64,000 nt of DNA from Chloroflexota bacterium (GCA_029782365.1 JAKOUW010000143.1:62001-126000), one strand, 5' to 3'. Shown: positions 39,644 through 49,180, numbered from the stretch's first letter. The notes: generated by a model not told the origin, from the sequence alone. Made by a program: numbers and translations.

Positions 39644-40205
39644 CTTTGGCGGCTTTGCGCCTTTGCGTGATCGAAAAAATCTCACGCCAGGACGCAAAGA
39701 ACGCAAAAAAGCTTTTTTACCATTCCCTGGAATCGTATCCGCAGATTGCGCAGATGGCGCAGATTTTTCTTTCGTATCTGCGTTGCTGTGCGTTTATCTG
39801 CGGATGAATTTCTTCGGCCGGCCCTGCGTTGCCTGCTGCTTTCTTTGGCGGCTTTGCGCCTTTGCTTGAGCCAAGAAGATCTCACGCCAAGACGCAAAGA
39901 ACGCAAAAAAGCATTTTTACCATTCCCGGGAATCGTATCCGCAGATTGCGCAGATGGCGCAGATTTTTCTTTCGTATCTGCGTTGCTGTGCGTTTATCTG
40001 CGGATGAATTTCTTCGGCCGGCCCTGCGTTGCCTGCTGCTTTCTTTGGCGGCTTTGCGCCTTTGCGTGATCGAAAAAAATCTCACGCCAAGACGCAAAGA
40101 ACGCAAAAAAAGCATTTTTACCATTCACGGGAATCGTATCCGCAGATGGCGTAAATTTTTCTTTCGTATCTGCGTTTCTTTGCCTTCATCTGCGGATGCA
40201 TTGAT
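39644..40205. repeat. About 2.8 tandem copies of a 199-200-bp repeat
   Basis: TTTGGCGGCTTTGCGCCTTTG begins at 39645, 39844 and 40044. Each unit continues with CTCACGCCAAGACGCAAAGA, ACCATTCCCGGGAATCGTAT, CCGCAGATTGCGCAGATGGC and GCGTTTATCTGCGGATGAAT; the last copy is partial and diverged. Copies 1 and 2 are nearly identical. Short open frames inside it are repeats of each other and not genes. It fills the gap between the divergent SpoIIM-like and YcaQ-like genes. Confidence 0.9.
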
Positions 40206-40229
40206 AATTCTCTCGTATAATATCCCCCT

Positions 40230-41486
40230 ATGTTGACCATTGACTTACCCACTGCCCAGCGCTTCATCCTGGGGCGGCAGGGATTGTGGCCCGGGCGGCG
40301 CTGGCGCGGGCTGGCGGGCGCCGAGCAGGCCATGCGCGCCATGCAGTACCTGCAGCTCGACCCCCTGCAGATCATCGCCCGCAGCCAGGATATCTCGCTC
40401 TACGGCCGCGTGCTGGAGTACCGCCCCGAGGGCTGGGAGGAGCTGACCTACCGCCAGCGCAAGTTCTTCGATTGGGGCGCCTGGCTGGCCGTGCGCCCGA
40501 TGGACGAGCTGCCCCACTGGCGCGTCATTATGCGCCAGGAGGGCCAGTCCGATTCCCGCCTGCGCTCCATCGCCAAAGAGCACGCCGCAGCCATCGACGA
40601 GATGCGCGCCGCGCTGCAGGCGCGCGGCCAGGTGAGCAACCGCGACTTCGACATGGCCGACCGCACGCGCACCAACAGCTACCGCGGCCGCAAAGACAGC
40701 GCCCTGGCCCTGTACTACCTGTGGCAAACCGGCGAGGCCATGACCCACCACCGCGAGCGCTTCGAGCGCGTCTACGCCCCAGCCGCCGCCGTGGCGCCCG
40801 CCGCTTTACTCTACGAGAGCAGCCAGGCAGAGGTGGACCGCTTCCTGATCGGCAAAGAGATCGGCTTCAGCGGGCTGTCGCGCCTGGCGCGCACCAGCGA
40901 TTCGTACCGCCGCGGCCAGCCGGACCGCGCCGCCCAGCGCGCCCTGCAGGCTATGCTGGCCGACGGCCAGGCGCTCGAGGTGCAGGTGACAGGCTGGAAG
41001 CCGCGCTACTACGCCCTGGCCAGCGAGCTCCCCGAGCTGGAAGCGCTGAGCGCCGGGCGCATCCCGGCGGCCTGGGCGCCGCTGGAGACCACCACCCGGC
41101 AGGAGGCCGTCTTTTTGGCGCCGCTGGACGAGGTGATCGCCCGCGGCCGGGCCAAACTGCTCTTCGGCTTCGATTACGTCTGGGAAGTGTACAAGCCCGA
41201 GCACATGCGCAAGTACGGCTACTACACCCTGCCCGTGCTGTGGGGCGACCGGCTGGCGGCGCGCTTCGACAGCAAGTTCGAGCGCGCCAGCGGCGCCCTG
41301 CTGATCCTCGGGCTGTGGCTGGAAGACCCGGCGCTGGCCGGCGACGGCGATTTCGCCGAAGCGCTGGCCGCCGGCTTTGCCCGCTTCCTGGCGTTCCTGG
41401 GGGCGCGCAAACTGGACGCTCGCGCCGTGGCCGAGCCCACCCTGCGCCGGCGTCTGCAAGGCCTGGAAGGCGAAACGCCGGCCTAG
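40230..41486 (+). CDS. YcaQ/AlkZ-like winged-helix DNA glycosylase family protein
   Basis: A 418-residue protein of the HTH_42/YcaQ family. The diagnostic QxD element is present as QLDPLQ (residues about 47-52), followed by RSQDISLYGRV, a YRQRKFFDWG block and RGRAKLLFGFDYVWEVYKP in the C-terminal half. YcaQ/AlkZ enzymes unhook interstrand crosslinks or remove bulky alkylated bases. Retention of Q and D suggests activity, but lesion specificity is not predictable. ATG 40230 follows a TATAAT (40216-40221) by eight bases and has no ribosome site, so it may be translated from a leaderless mRNA. Its stop codon overlaps that of the convergent SDR gene. Confidence 0.85.
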   Translation: MLTIDLPTAQRFILGRQGLWPGRRWRGLAGAEQAMRAMQYLQLDPLQIIARSQDISLYGRVLEYRPEGWEELTYRQRKFFDWGAWLAVRPMDELPHWRVIMRQEGQSDSRLRSIAKEHAAAIDEMRAALQARGQVSNRDFDMADRTRTNSYRGRKDSALALYYLWQTGEAMTHHRERFERVYAPAAAVAPAALLYESSQAEVDRFLIGKEIGFSGLSRLARTSDSYRRGQPDRAAQRALQAMLADGQALEVQVTGWKPRYYALASELPELEALSAGRIPAAWAPLETTTRQEAVFLAPLDEVIARGRAKLLFGFDYVWEVYKPEHMRKYGYYTLPVLWGDRLAARFDSKFERASGALLILGLWLEDPALAGDGDFAEALAAGFARFLAFLGARKLDARAVAEPTLRRRLQGLEGETPA

Positions 41487-42205
41487 ATCTGGTGCTCGCC
41501 CGGTAAAACCATCAGGCGCGGGATGCGCACGTGCGCCGGCTGGCTGAGCACGAACAGCACGGCGCGCGCCACGTCTTCCGGCTCCAGCGGCGCGGCGATG
41601 CCCAGCGCTTCGCCGGGCGGGACGGGCCAACTGCGGTGCAGTTCCGTGCGCACCAGGCCCGGCTCGATGCAGGTGACCGATACGCCCGTGCCTGCCACTT
41701 CTATGCGCAAAGCCTCGGATAACGCCTCGATGGCGTATTTGGTGCCGGCGTACGCCCCGTTCGTCGGGCGCACCTTGGTGCCCATCACGCTGGACAGGTT
41801 GACCAGGTGCCCGGCGCCGCAGGCCGTGAAGTGGCGCATGAAGGTGTAGGCCACCCGGTAAGCCGCCTCCACGTTGACGCGCACCATGGCGCACACTTTA
41901 TCGATGTCGATCGTCTGGATCGGGCCGTTTTCGATGATCCCGGCGTTGTTCAAGACGATGTCGCAGCGCCCGTAACGCGCCAGGCACAGCTCGAGCAGCG
42001 CCGCCGGCAGGCCCGGATCGCAGATGTCGCCCGCCAGTCCGGCGGCCTCCAGCTCCTGCACGAGTGGGTCCAGGCGCGCCGCGCTGCGCCCGCTCAACAC
42101 CAGGTGCACGCCCTGGGCGTGCAGCGCCCGGGCCACCGCCAGCCCGATGCCGCTGGTGGCGCCGGTGATCACCGCCGCCTTACCGGAAAGGGTATTTTCA
42201 CTCAT
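41483..42205 (-). CDS. Short-chain dehydrogenase/reductase (SDR)
   Basis: A 240-residue classical SDR. The Rossmann cofactor motif is TGATSGIGLA (TGxxxGIG), NNAG is present (VLNNAGIIENG), and the catalytic set is S in NLSSVMG with YAGTKYA (YxxxK). A VSVTCIEPGLVRTEL block follows. It is predicted to be a cytoplasmic NAD(P)H-dependent oxidoreductase of unknown substrate. The ATG at 42205 has AAGGAG about 8 bases upstream; the longer open frame to 42265 lacks such a site. The gene is convergent with the YcaQ-like gene, with overlapping stop codons. Confidence 0.93.
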   Translation of the reverse strand: MSENTLSGKAAVITGATSGIGLAVARALHAQGVHLVLSGRSAARLDPLVQELEAAGLAGDICDPGLPAALLELCLARYGRCDIVLNNAGIIENGPIQTIDIDKVCAMVRVNVEAAYRVAYTFMRHFTACGAGHLVNLSSVMGTKVRPTNGAYAGTKYAIEALSEALRIEVAGTGVSVTCIEPGLVRTELHRSWPVPPGEALGIAAPLEPEDVARAVLFVLSQPAHVRIPRLMVLPGEHQI

Positions 42206-42421
42206 CGCACACACTCCTTCGTCGGGCGGCCAGCGCGACACAACCAACAATTGAATGCCATGCACGCCGACGGGTAAGATGCGCCCTGGCCTGGATTATA
42301 CCGAAGATTCGGATTGCCCAATCGCATCCAATATCTATCTAAATCTACAAAACCAATTATAATCAACCAATAAAATTACAAATCAGATCATTTTAGCCAG
42401 GTTTACAGAAAGGGTGCTCCG

Positions 42422-44125
42422 ATGTGCGCTTTACAGGTAGGAAATTTCACTGGCTATAGAAGTTCCCCAAATGGTCCAGTTTATAAAATCCAGCTTGAGG
42501 GCAGTGCGGATACGTGCGACCGCACAGTGATTGTCACATTCAGCGAACCCGTCCTGGATGGCAGCGACCAAACGCAATTCCCGGGTATTCCAATCATTGA
42601 CGGCCATTGGATGTTGGTGATCGAACCCGCCTCCTCGAGCCTATCCTGCGGCAAGCGGCTCACCATTGACGTTCAATGCAGTCAGGACAAGGATGATCCG
42701 CTGAAGGCAGTCCCCAGGCAGTTGGATTGCCAGGTGGTTGCCTGCCCTGAGGTGCGCGTTATTCCTGAACCATCCTCTGAGCCTTGCGTCAATGGAATGC
42801 GGAAGGTTACCCTGGCAGCCGAGGTGACCCTGGCCGCTCCGGATACATTGGCGTACTGGAATTTCGGGGATGGTCAACCCCCAAACGAAAATATTTCCAT
42901 TCCTTTTCATATCGGCCAGGGCAGCCAGATTTGCCGGGTGGAGCATTATTATCCGGTTCCGGGTGAATACACGGCGAAGTTCATCATCGATGCCCCGCCC
43001 GGGTGTGAATCATACCCTGTCTCTATCAGCCAATTGCCTCAATGTGAGGTGGTTTGCCCTGACATCGAAGGGAAGTTCGCTGGTTACCGCGGGGATTGCA
43101 ACGAATTTGGACAAAGAATCGCTTTACTGACCGCGGTGGTCAGGAATGCCCAGACTGGCACACAAATCGGCTTTGATTTCCAGGATGGAAGCCCGGTTGA
43201 TATTATTCCCATCGAGCCATCCGACCACGTGCAGTACATCACGCGCTCCCATTTATACACCGCCCCTGGGCCGGCCAGGGCCAAAATAGTCGTCATTCAC
43301 CCGGCAGGGTGTGACGATATCTGGATCACGCTGGCGCCGTTTGAAAACTGTGATCATCACAGCTCAGATTGTGATCCGGTGCCGGCCAGTTATGAACTTG
43401 TCGTGCGTGAAGCAAACGGCAGCCTGGTTCAGCCTGGGAATTGTGTGTTGGGGGAAAATATCGAAGTGATTGCGCCAGAGCACCAGGGTCCGGTGGAATG
43501 GGAATTGGACGGCCAACCCGCCTCGCCGGATATATTTTTACCTCGCCTTTTGCACGTCCACCTGGCAGACCACCAGCCACACACGGTGAAGGCCTTCGTC
43601 GGCAAAGACGACTGCAAAGTGCCCAAGACTGCCACGCTGGTGAAATGCGATCGGCCCAAACCTCCTCGTCCAAATTATTGTGTATGGTTAGAGGCCGGCA
43701 CGATGATCTCGCTGGTGATCGGCATTCTCTCCATCCTGGTCGCATTTTGCGCCCTGGATGCGGGTGTGCGCTTCGGCGCCGGTCAAGGCGCGATTGGCGT
43801 TGGGATCATTGCATTTGCTTTCGTCGTATTTCAAATTTTAGCCAGCAACTGGCTGACGATCATGATCATCTTCCTTATCCTGGCTGCCCTGTGGTATTTC
43901 TTATGCAAACCGGATTTTTGCCGCCGTTTGGAAGATTGGGTGTGGTGCCTGCTGTGGGCGTCCTATCTCAGCGGCATCGCAGGCACTTTGATTGCGATGG
44001 TCTGCCAGGACGTAGCCCTGTATGTGATGATCGTCGGGGCGTTTTCTTTTTGGTCGATCCATTGGTTGGTGCAGACAAATTGCAAAATGCCCGATCCGAT
44101 CAGTTTACCCTGGCTGCGCGCATAG
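42422..44125 (+). CDS. Uncharacterised protein: PKD-like repeats plus C-terminal membrane helices
   Basis: A 567-residue protein with no N-terminal signal. Residues 1-about 400 form a beta-rich, Cys-rich region with at least two PKD-like units (AYWNFGDGQ...HYYPVPGEYTAKF, and IGFDFQDGS...HLYTAPGPARAKI) and a third shorter one (GPVEWELDGQ). Residues about 420-555 contain five hydrophobic helices including LVIGILSILVAFCAL and GVGIIAFAFVVFQIL, ending in a short hydrophilic tail. PKD folds usually mediate protein or glycan contacts at surfaces. AAAGGGTG precedes the ATG. The lipase gene starts 71 bases downstream in the same direction, so the two probably work together, perhaps as an anchor and its enzyme. 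I do not recognise the family. Confidence 0.7.
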   Translation: MCALQVGNFTGYRSSPNGPVYKIQLEGSADTCDRTVIVTFSEPVLDGSDQTQFPGIPIIDGHWMLVIEPASSSLSCGKRLTIDVQCSQDKDDPLKAVPRQLDCQVVACPEVRVIPEPSSEPCVNGMRKVTLAAEVTLAAPDTLAYWNFGDGQPPNENISIPFHIGQGSQICRVEHYYPVPGEYTAKFIIDAPPGCESYPVSISQLPQCEVVCPDIEGKFAGYRGDCNEFGQRIALLTAVVRNAQTGTQIGFDFQDGSPVDIIPIEPSDHVQYITRSHLYTAPGPARAKIVVIHPAGCDDIWITLAPFENCDHHSSDCDPVPASYELVVREANGSLVQPGNCVLGENIEVIAPEHQGPVEWELDGQPASPDIFLPRLLHVHLADHQPHTVKAFVGKDDCKVPKTATLVKCDRPKPPRPNYCVWLEAGTMISLVIGILSILVAFCALDAGVRFGAGQGAIGVGIIAFAFVVFQILASNWLTIMIIFLILAALWYFLCKPDFCRRLEDWVWCLLWASYLSGIAGTLIAMVCQDVALYVMIVGAFSFWSIHWLVQTNCKMPDPISLPWLRA

Positions 44126-44196
44126 CAGGGGCAGCCGGCAGCGCCTGCTCACCTGTTCCACAAGCTTCAGCATTGCTTGAAAACAAGGAGTACAAC

Positions 44197-47184
44197 ATGC
44201 CCATCTCTGTTGAGCCCGATCCTGGAAAACAACCGCTGTCGAGAAAGCCTGCCAGGGAAACCCAAACCCGAATTTCGTTTTACACAACCTACAGGCAGGC
44301 CTGTGCAAGGTTGGAGAAAATTGCCGGGGACCAGGGGGTTTCGATCGGCAAGCTGACGCAGGCTTGCTCGGAGGCGGCAGGCGAGGCGGAGATTCTCTAC
44401 CAGGCGGCAGACCGCTTTCTGCACGACCAGCCTGGCTCGTTGGCGAAGCTGGTGCGGTTATTGAAAAACAGCGGCCCTTCACCGCTGGATGAGCTGTTCC
44501 AGGGAAAAGACAGGGATTCCGCCGTGCCCGCCAAGACAAAAACCGGCCAACCGCAGGGATTCCCAACCTTTGCGCCAGGGATGGCCGACCTGTATGCTCA
44601 GGCTCTGCGGGTGGGGATGCGCCACCAGGAAGTGGGGCTTGCCATGCTTGGCGCGCTGTGCGGCTTGAATCGCAAACTGCTGCCCATGGTCCTCATTTAC
44701 CAGGGGATGAACGGACGCCGGGGATTGGCCGGCCTGCCGGGCAGCTCCGGGCCGGACCTGGACCCGGACAATCCCTCCATACCCCCGGAATTTACCGACC
44801 CCTTCTACACCGACCCGTTCCCGGCCTTTCACGGCGGCGCTCAGCCAGGAGAACCAGGCTCGGGCATCCCCCTGGCAGGCTGGCCTTCTGGTCGTCTGGA
44901 TCCTATCGCCCGGCAGCTCGTGCGCTGTGAAGCCTCCCTGCTTGACGGCTTGCAGAGGGCGGTGGACCAGTCCAGCCGCATGCGAGGGGGCAGTTTTCCG
45001 CCGGTCTTGACCATCCTGGAGATCACACCAAACCATGCGGCGTTTGGCGTCGAACCGCTCATTCAGATAGCGGTTGTGGCGGATGGCGATTTGTTCAAAG
45101 AAGGCGAACTTGTGCCGGTGTCTTTCCCGGTGCGTGACGGCCGGCAGGAGGCCCAGGGGGAAGTCCGCTCGGCCGCTCGCCTGAATGAGCAAACCTGCCA
45201 GTACTCAATTGAAGTGCTCCCGCCTGCCGAAACCATCGAAGGGGTGGTTCAGGTTGTGGGGCTGCCTTTTGAGTGCACCGGGTACAATGCCCCGGGGACG
45301 GATGAAGTGGTCCAGCAGGTTCTATCACAAATGCAGTCCTGTTCCGGCATGCAGTTCAGCGCCAACCCGCTGGTTTTCGCAGGCTGTAAGCCCACACTTC
45401 CCAACTGGCTGGGCAGCCTGCCTGAAATCCATTTTCAAGTCAATGATCCTGGTGCAGGGGTGTTTTTTGATGGTGATCATTGGGACTGCCCGCAGTCCGC
45501 GCCTGACCCGGCCAATGACCCAGCCGGCAGTGTAGATCCTGGTGGGGGCTGCAGCTTACAGCGCTTCTCCCATCTTGCCAGGCTGGAAGCCGATGAAAAT
45601 TTGGTGATGAAAGTGCATTTCACCAATCCAGATCCCGCGCAAACCACCCTGGCGTACACAAAATGTTTGGATGCATCGAGCTTGAACAGCTCTTTGCATT
45701 TGATCGATGGAATTTTGTACCACGGCCCATGGGATCAGGCCGAGTTTGCCAATCCGTCTAACTGGCAGGCCTGCGCGCGGCTCGAACCACAAGATGAAAC
45801 GGCCTATCTCGTCTCGATAGCGGAATCTACCCTTGGGCGGACCATTCGGAACTGTGTCCAGTTGGTCAAAGCGGAAACAACTGCCGGCGCCCAGCCGCGC
45901 CGTCGCATTCTAGAACTTTACCGCTATCTCAAACATGCAAAAATTGAATCGATCGACGTACAACTGCAGGCAAACTGCGAAAATATCTTATCCACCGTTC
46001 AAATAGAAATAGCCATGCCAACGTACGCCGCCTTTGGCGTGACGGGCGAAGTGCAGGTGGAGATCAACGGCCAACATGTTGGCAGTGTCTCATTCACCCA
46101 ACATTCGAAACAAAAAGTCCAGCTTCAATTGGAAAATGTGGATTACTTTCAAATTGCAAATGATGGTCACGCAGCCGTGAGCGCCAGCGTCCGGTACACC
46201 TATATGCCCTCAACCGATTTTCCGGCCCTCGCTAACCAGGGCGAAATGACAGGCGCAGGGCTGACGGTGAATAAGTACATCCCACCGTTGGGACTTTATT
46301 GCTTTCGCACCCTGTTCGACCCCTCTGCGCAAGGCTACCACGAAGCCAACACCTATTTGCTGGCGCTGCTCAGCCTGTACACCTACCCGGGGAAATCGAA
46401 TGCTACCGAAAGGCGCCGCCGCAGACTGCTGGATGACCATTTTGGTTTTGATAATTACCAGGAATTCAGTGCGCAGCGGGTCGTCTTCACCTGGGGAGCC
46501 GTGGGAGTGGATCCACAGGCCATTGTGATCCGCCACCCTGCGGCGCACATCATCTCATTCCGCGGCACCGAGGCGTTCAAGCTCCCCTTCTTTGACATCT
46601 GGACGGATGCGGATTACAACCAGGTTCTCGTCGGGCATTACAAAACCCACCTGGTGATGGTCCATGAAGGATTTTGGGATTCCCTGGCTGTCATTTATGA
46701 GGACATCAAGGCCAGAATCCAGTCGCAGGACCGCCGCCTCCCGATCTGGCTCACCGGTCACAGCCTGGGAGGCGCCATGGCATTGTTGTGCGCTTACCGG
46801 TTGATTGCCGACGGTTTTAACGTGAAAGGGCTTTACACATACGCCGCGCCGATTTCGGGCAACGGCGGCTTGAGAACATTCCTGGAAGAAAAAATGCTGC
46901 CCAATAAGATCGAGCAGTGGATCAATAACCTGGATATTGTCCCGAACGCGCCCCCGCGCGTGGTCGTGGATCGGAACAGCGTCATCCTCTACACAAGAGC
47001 ACGCGAAGTGAATTTGATCAAGGGAGAAGGCTGCAGCGTTCATTTTGAGATGAACAGCAGTGACGATGTGCTGTTCAATTACAAACTTTCCGACCATTCG
47101 ATGCTCAAGTACTGCAAACACATCTATGCGAAGCTCAGCGCCGACCTGAAACTGCTCGTTCCCCCGCCGCCTGCCGAGGAATGA
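44197..47184 (+). CDS. Large class-3 lipase-domain protein
   Basis: A 995-residue protein. Residues about 820-980 form a lipase_3 alpha/beta hydrolase: IISFRGTE (oxyanion region), TGHSLGGAMALLCAYRL with nucleophile S856, NNLDIVPNAPP with D913, and SDHSMLKYC with H967, a complete triad in the expected order. The 800 residues before it are not recognised: an N-terminal helical part (about 1-170), a Pro/Gly/Asp-rich stretch (PGSSGPDLDPDNPSIPP, about 180-215), then beta-rich domains. No signal peptide is seen. AAGGAG precedes ATG 44197; an open frame extends upstream to 43441 inside the previous gene, in the wrong frame for it. The lipase could be a cargo, effector or membrane-remodelling enzyme. 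Confidence 0.82.
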   Translation: MPISVEPDPGKQPLSRKPARETQTRISFYTTYRQACARLEKIAGDQGVSIGKLTQACSEAAGEAEILYQAADRFLHDQPGSLAKLVRLLKNSGPSPLDELFQGKDRDSAVPAKTKTGQPQGFPTFAPGMADLYAQALRVGMRHQEVGLAMLGALCGLNRKLLPMVLIYQGMNGRRGLAGLPGSSGPDLDPDNPSIPPEFTDPFYTDPFPAFHGGAQPGEPGSGIPLAGWPSGRLDPIARQLVRCEASLLDGLQRAVDQSSRMRGGSFPPVLTILEITPNHAAFGVEPLIQIAVVADGDLFKEGELVPVSFPVRDGRQEAQGEVRSAARLNEQTCQYSIEVLPPAETIEGVVQVVGLPFECTGYNAPGTDEVVQQVLSQMQSCSGMQFSANPLVFAGCKPTLPNWLGSLPEIHFQVNDPGAGVFFDGDHWDCPQSAPDPANDPAGSVDPGGGCSLQRFSHLARLEADENLVMKVHFTNPDPAQTTLAYTKCLDASSLNSSLHLIDGILYHGPWDQAEFANPSNWQACARLEPQDETAYLVSIAESTLGRTIRNCVQLVKAETTAGAQPRRRILELYRYLKHAKIESIDVQLQANCENILSTVQIEIAMPTYAAFGVTGEVQVEINGQHVGSVSFTQHSKQKVQLQLENVDYFQIANDGHAAVSASVRYTYMPSTDFPALANQGEMTGAGLTVNKYIPPLGLYCFRTLFDPSAQGYHEANTYLLALLSLYTYPGKSNATERRRRRLLDDHFGFDNYQEFSAQRVVFTWGAVGVDPQAIVIRHPAAHIISFRGTEAFKLPFFDIWTDADYNQVLVGHYKTHLVMVHEGFWDSLAVIYEDIKARIQSQDRRLPIWLTGHSLGGAMALLCAYRLIADGFNVKGLYTYAAPISGNGGLRTFLEEKMLPNKIEQWINNLDIVPNAPPRVVVDRNSVILYTRAREVNLIKGEGCSVHFEMNSSDDVLFNYKLSDHSMLKYCKHIYAKLSADLKLLVPPPPAEE

Positions 47185-47239
47185 GGCTGGGTAAGGCGAG
47201 GCTTGAAACACCGAGGCGCTGAGAACGGACGGCTCGCTA

Positions 47240-48094
47240 TTAATCCAGCTGTTTGAGGATCGCTTCGCTTGCCTGGCGCAGCTTGTCAGGGTCGCCTTCG
47301 CGGCAGTCCTTGTACTGCAGGTTGCGCATGTAATATGGCAGGTTGGTGGAGTGGAGATAGATCGGCAGCAGCAGCTTGCAGTCGTTGTCGCGATTGCGCA
47401 GCATGGCAATGTTGAACTCCTCTTTGCACATCCTGGACTGCAGGTATTCGGGCGAGTACAGCGCCACCACGTGGGCGCAGGTCTCGAGGGCGTCATAGAT
47501 GCCCTGCTGCGAGGCGGACCCGGTGTTCAGCTCTTTGCGGTCCAGGAAGATGCGCAGGTCGGAACGCTGACGCAGCAAGTCGTTGATCAAGAAATCGGCC
47601 TCGCGGCTGTTTTTCCGATTGTAGCTGATGAACAGGTCGTACCCGTAACGCCGGCCGTCCAACTGGTAGCGGCGCTTGATCACGCCAAATGCGCCTTTCA
47701 TCTCCAGGGCTTTCTCCGGCGAGTATTCGAAGATCTTCAACGATTCCACCGGCAGGCCGTGGTACATCTGGTTGACCGCCGCGTCCAGCAGAGGTTCCAT
47801 CATCTCTGCGATTTCATAGTCCATGCTGCCGGTGGAGACCAGTGGCATCGCCAGACGCAGGGGATGCTCCTCCTCGCCGATCACCGCGGCGATGCTCAGG
47901 AAAATATCGCCCACCAGCTCGGGCGGCGTTCCCCGGGTGTACGGCTGCTCGAAGCACAGGATACGCTTGAAGCCAAAGCCGGGCTGGGTGATCGGCTGCG
48001 AGACCCAGCACGACATGCTCTCGCGCATGTCTTCGCCTTTATTTTCTGCCAGCGAGGCGACGGACAGCCCGCGCTTCAGCAGGGCTTCCATCAT
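47240..48094 (-). CDS. TIR-domain protein with macro-like N-terminal half
   Basis: A 284-residue protein. Residues about 152-275 are a TIR domain: YDLFISYNRKNS (strand A and BB loop), FLDRKELNTGSASQQGIYDAL, CAHVVALYSPEYLQSRMCKEEF; the Glu after Cys (E225/E226) corresponds to the catalytic Glu of NAD-cleaving TIRs. Residues about 40-140 (KRILCFEQPYTRGTPPELVGDI, LRLAMPLVSTGSMDYE, MEPLLDAAVNQM) resemble the second half of a macro-like fold, seen N-terminal to TIR in bacterial defence-type proteins. It is probably an NADase-type abortive-infection effector or signalling protein. No Thoeris ThsA gene is adjacent. The start is ATG 48094 with no clear ribosome site. Confidence 0.82.
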   Translation of the reverse strand: MMEALLKRGLSVASLAENKGEDMRESMSCWVSQPITQPGFGFKRILCFEQPYTRGTPPELVGDIFLSIAAVIGEEEHPLRLAMPLVSTGSMDYEIAEMMEPLLDAAVNQMYHGLPVESLKIFEYSPEKALEMKGAFGVIKRRYQLDGRRYGYDLFISYNRKNSREADFLINDLLRQRSDLRIFLDRKELNTGSASQQGIYDALETCAHVVALYSPEYLQSRMCKEEFNIAMLRNRDNDCKLLLPIYLHSTNLPYYMRNLQYKDCREGDPDKLRQASEAILKQLD

Positions 48095-48310
48095 GGTGCT
48101 GCGGATCGGCGCATACGTTTCCCCTCTATGGATTTAATTATATATTCAGTACTCCAAAACAATGCACAAAATAGCTGGTTTTTTCGTAAAAAGGCATTTT
48201 CAATTTTTGTAGAAAGCTCGATGTTTTATAGGGAAGCTCATCCTCTGCTAGTTTAATATGCGATAACCCTGGAACAAGCCTTGAAAACAGAACGGAATGA
48301 ATCCCCCGAA

Positions 48311-49050
48311 TTATGGTATACTCAAATCAAGCAGAAAACCGCAAGGTTTTTGACGCCCCGTGAAGAGTCGCCTGGTGCGGCCTTCCAGTCTCGCAAGAGA
48401 ATTGTATAGCGGGGTGTGTTTATTTAAGGGCGGTATTCGTACAGCAAGCGGCAAATTTTTGCCCAGTATTTGATAAGCCCCACTCTGGTCATGAGCAGCT
48501 TTGCGCAGCACCGATCCAGCCACCAAGTCAGCGATCTGGATAAAGATTCAGATAATGAGCGGCGCGTCACGATGGTTTTGAATCGCCCGGCCAGGCTGCG
48601 CAAGCGCATGGTGCGGCGTAAGGCATTGATCGTTTTTCCCGAACGGTCATACTCATCCAGGATCAACGTGCTGCCTTGACGCTCTTCCTCTGGGATCAGG
48701 CGCAGCAGCTCTGAGACGAAAAACATATAGAATTCCAGGCGGTGCATGATGCGAAAACTGTCAGGCAGCAAAGATTTATCCACCACCAGCGCCCAGGCCT
48801 GGAAATCAAGCCCAGAAACATGCGTGAGCACGTTATTCAGCAACGCCAGGCCAGATAGTTCATAGAATGAAAACTCGTACTGGGCGCCCAAGCTGTGCTG
48901 CAGCCGGAATGTCCCAAGCCCTGCTCGGAGTTCATCTGGCGATTGGGTGCCAATCAGGGCAACGACAAAATAGCGCGTCGCGCCTTTGTTGAAGTTGAAA
49001 CTGATATTGCCGGCCTCATCGCCGGCATAAACGACGGCGAGATTTGCCAC
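48311..49050 (-). pseudogene. DUF3800 protein with a frameshift near its C-terminus
   Basis: From GTG 49050 (AAGGAA upstream) the frame encodes a DUF3800-type protein: AVVYAGDEAGN at the start (usual DESG), VVDKSLLP, and TLILDEYDRSGK in the middle. After SLSESL (about 48546) the frame goes on as a Trp/Cys/Arg-rich tail ending at 48424. In another frame, starting at the same point, IQIADLVAGSVLRKAAHDQS appears, the normal DUF3800 ending with its catalytic-type Asp, and continues to a stop at 48311. A single missing base around CTTTATCC explains both. DUF3800 proteins have an RNase H-like fold and are frequent in defence islands. The gene is either broken, decoded by slippage, or affected by a read error. 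Confidence 0.75.
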
Positions 49051-49180
49051 ATCAATCTTCCTTGCCTGAGAATACTGAGGTTATCTTACCAGAACATGCC
49101 CAGGAATGATGTCGCACAATAAACCTGCTTTTTGGAAAAAACCACACATAACCATCGTTGTCTGATCGGTTCCTTCGGAG

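Noticed and set aside
39644..40205. Possible CRISPR array
   Set aside because: Units are about 200 bp and contiguous with no unique spacers; this is a tandem repeat.
43441..44196. N-terminal extension of the lipase frame inside the PKD/TM gene
   Set aside because: The Arg/Gly-rich translation is out of frame with the real upstream gene; a strong AAGGAG defines the start at 44197.
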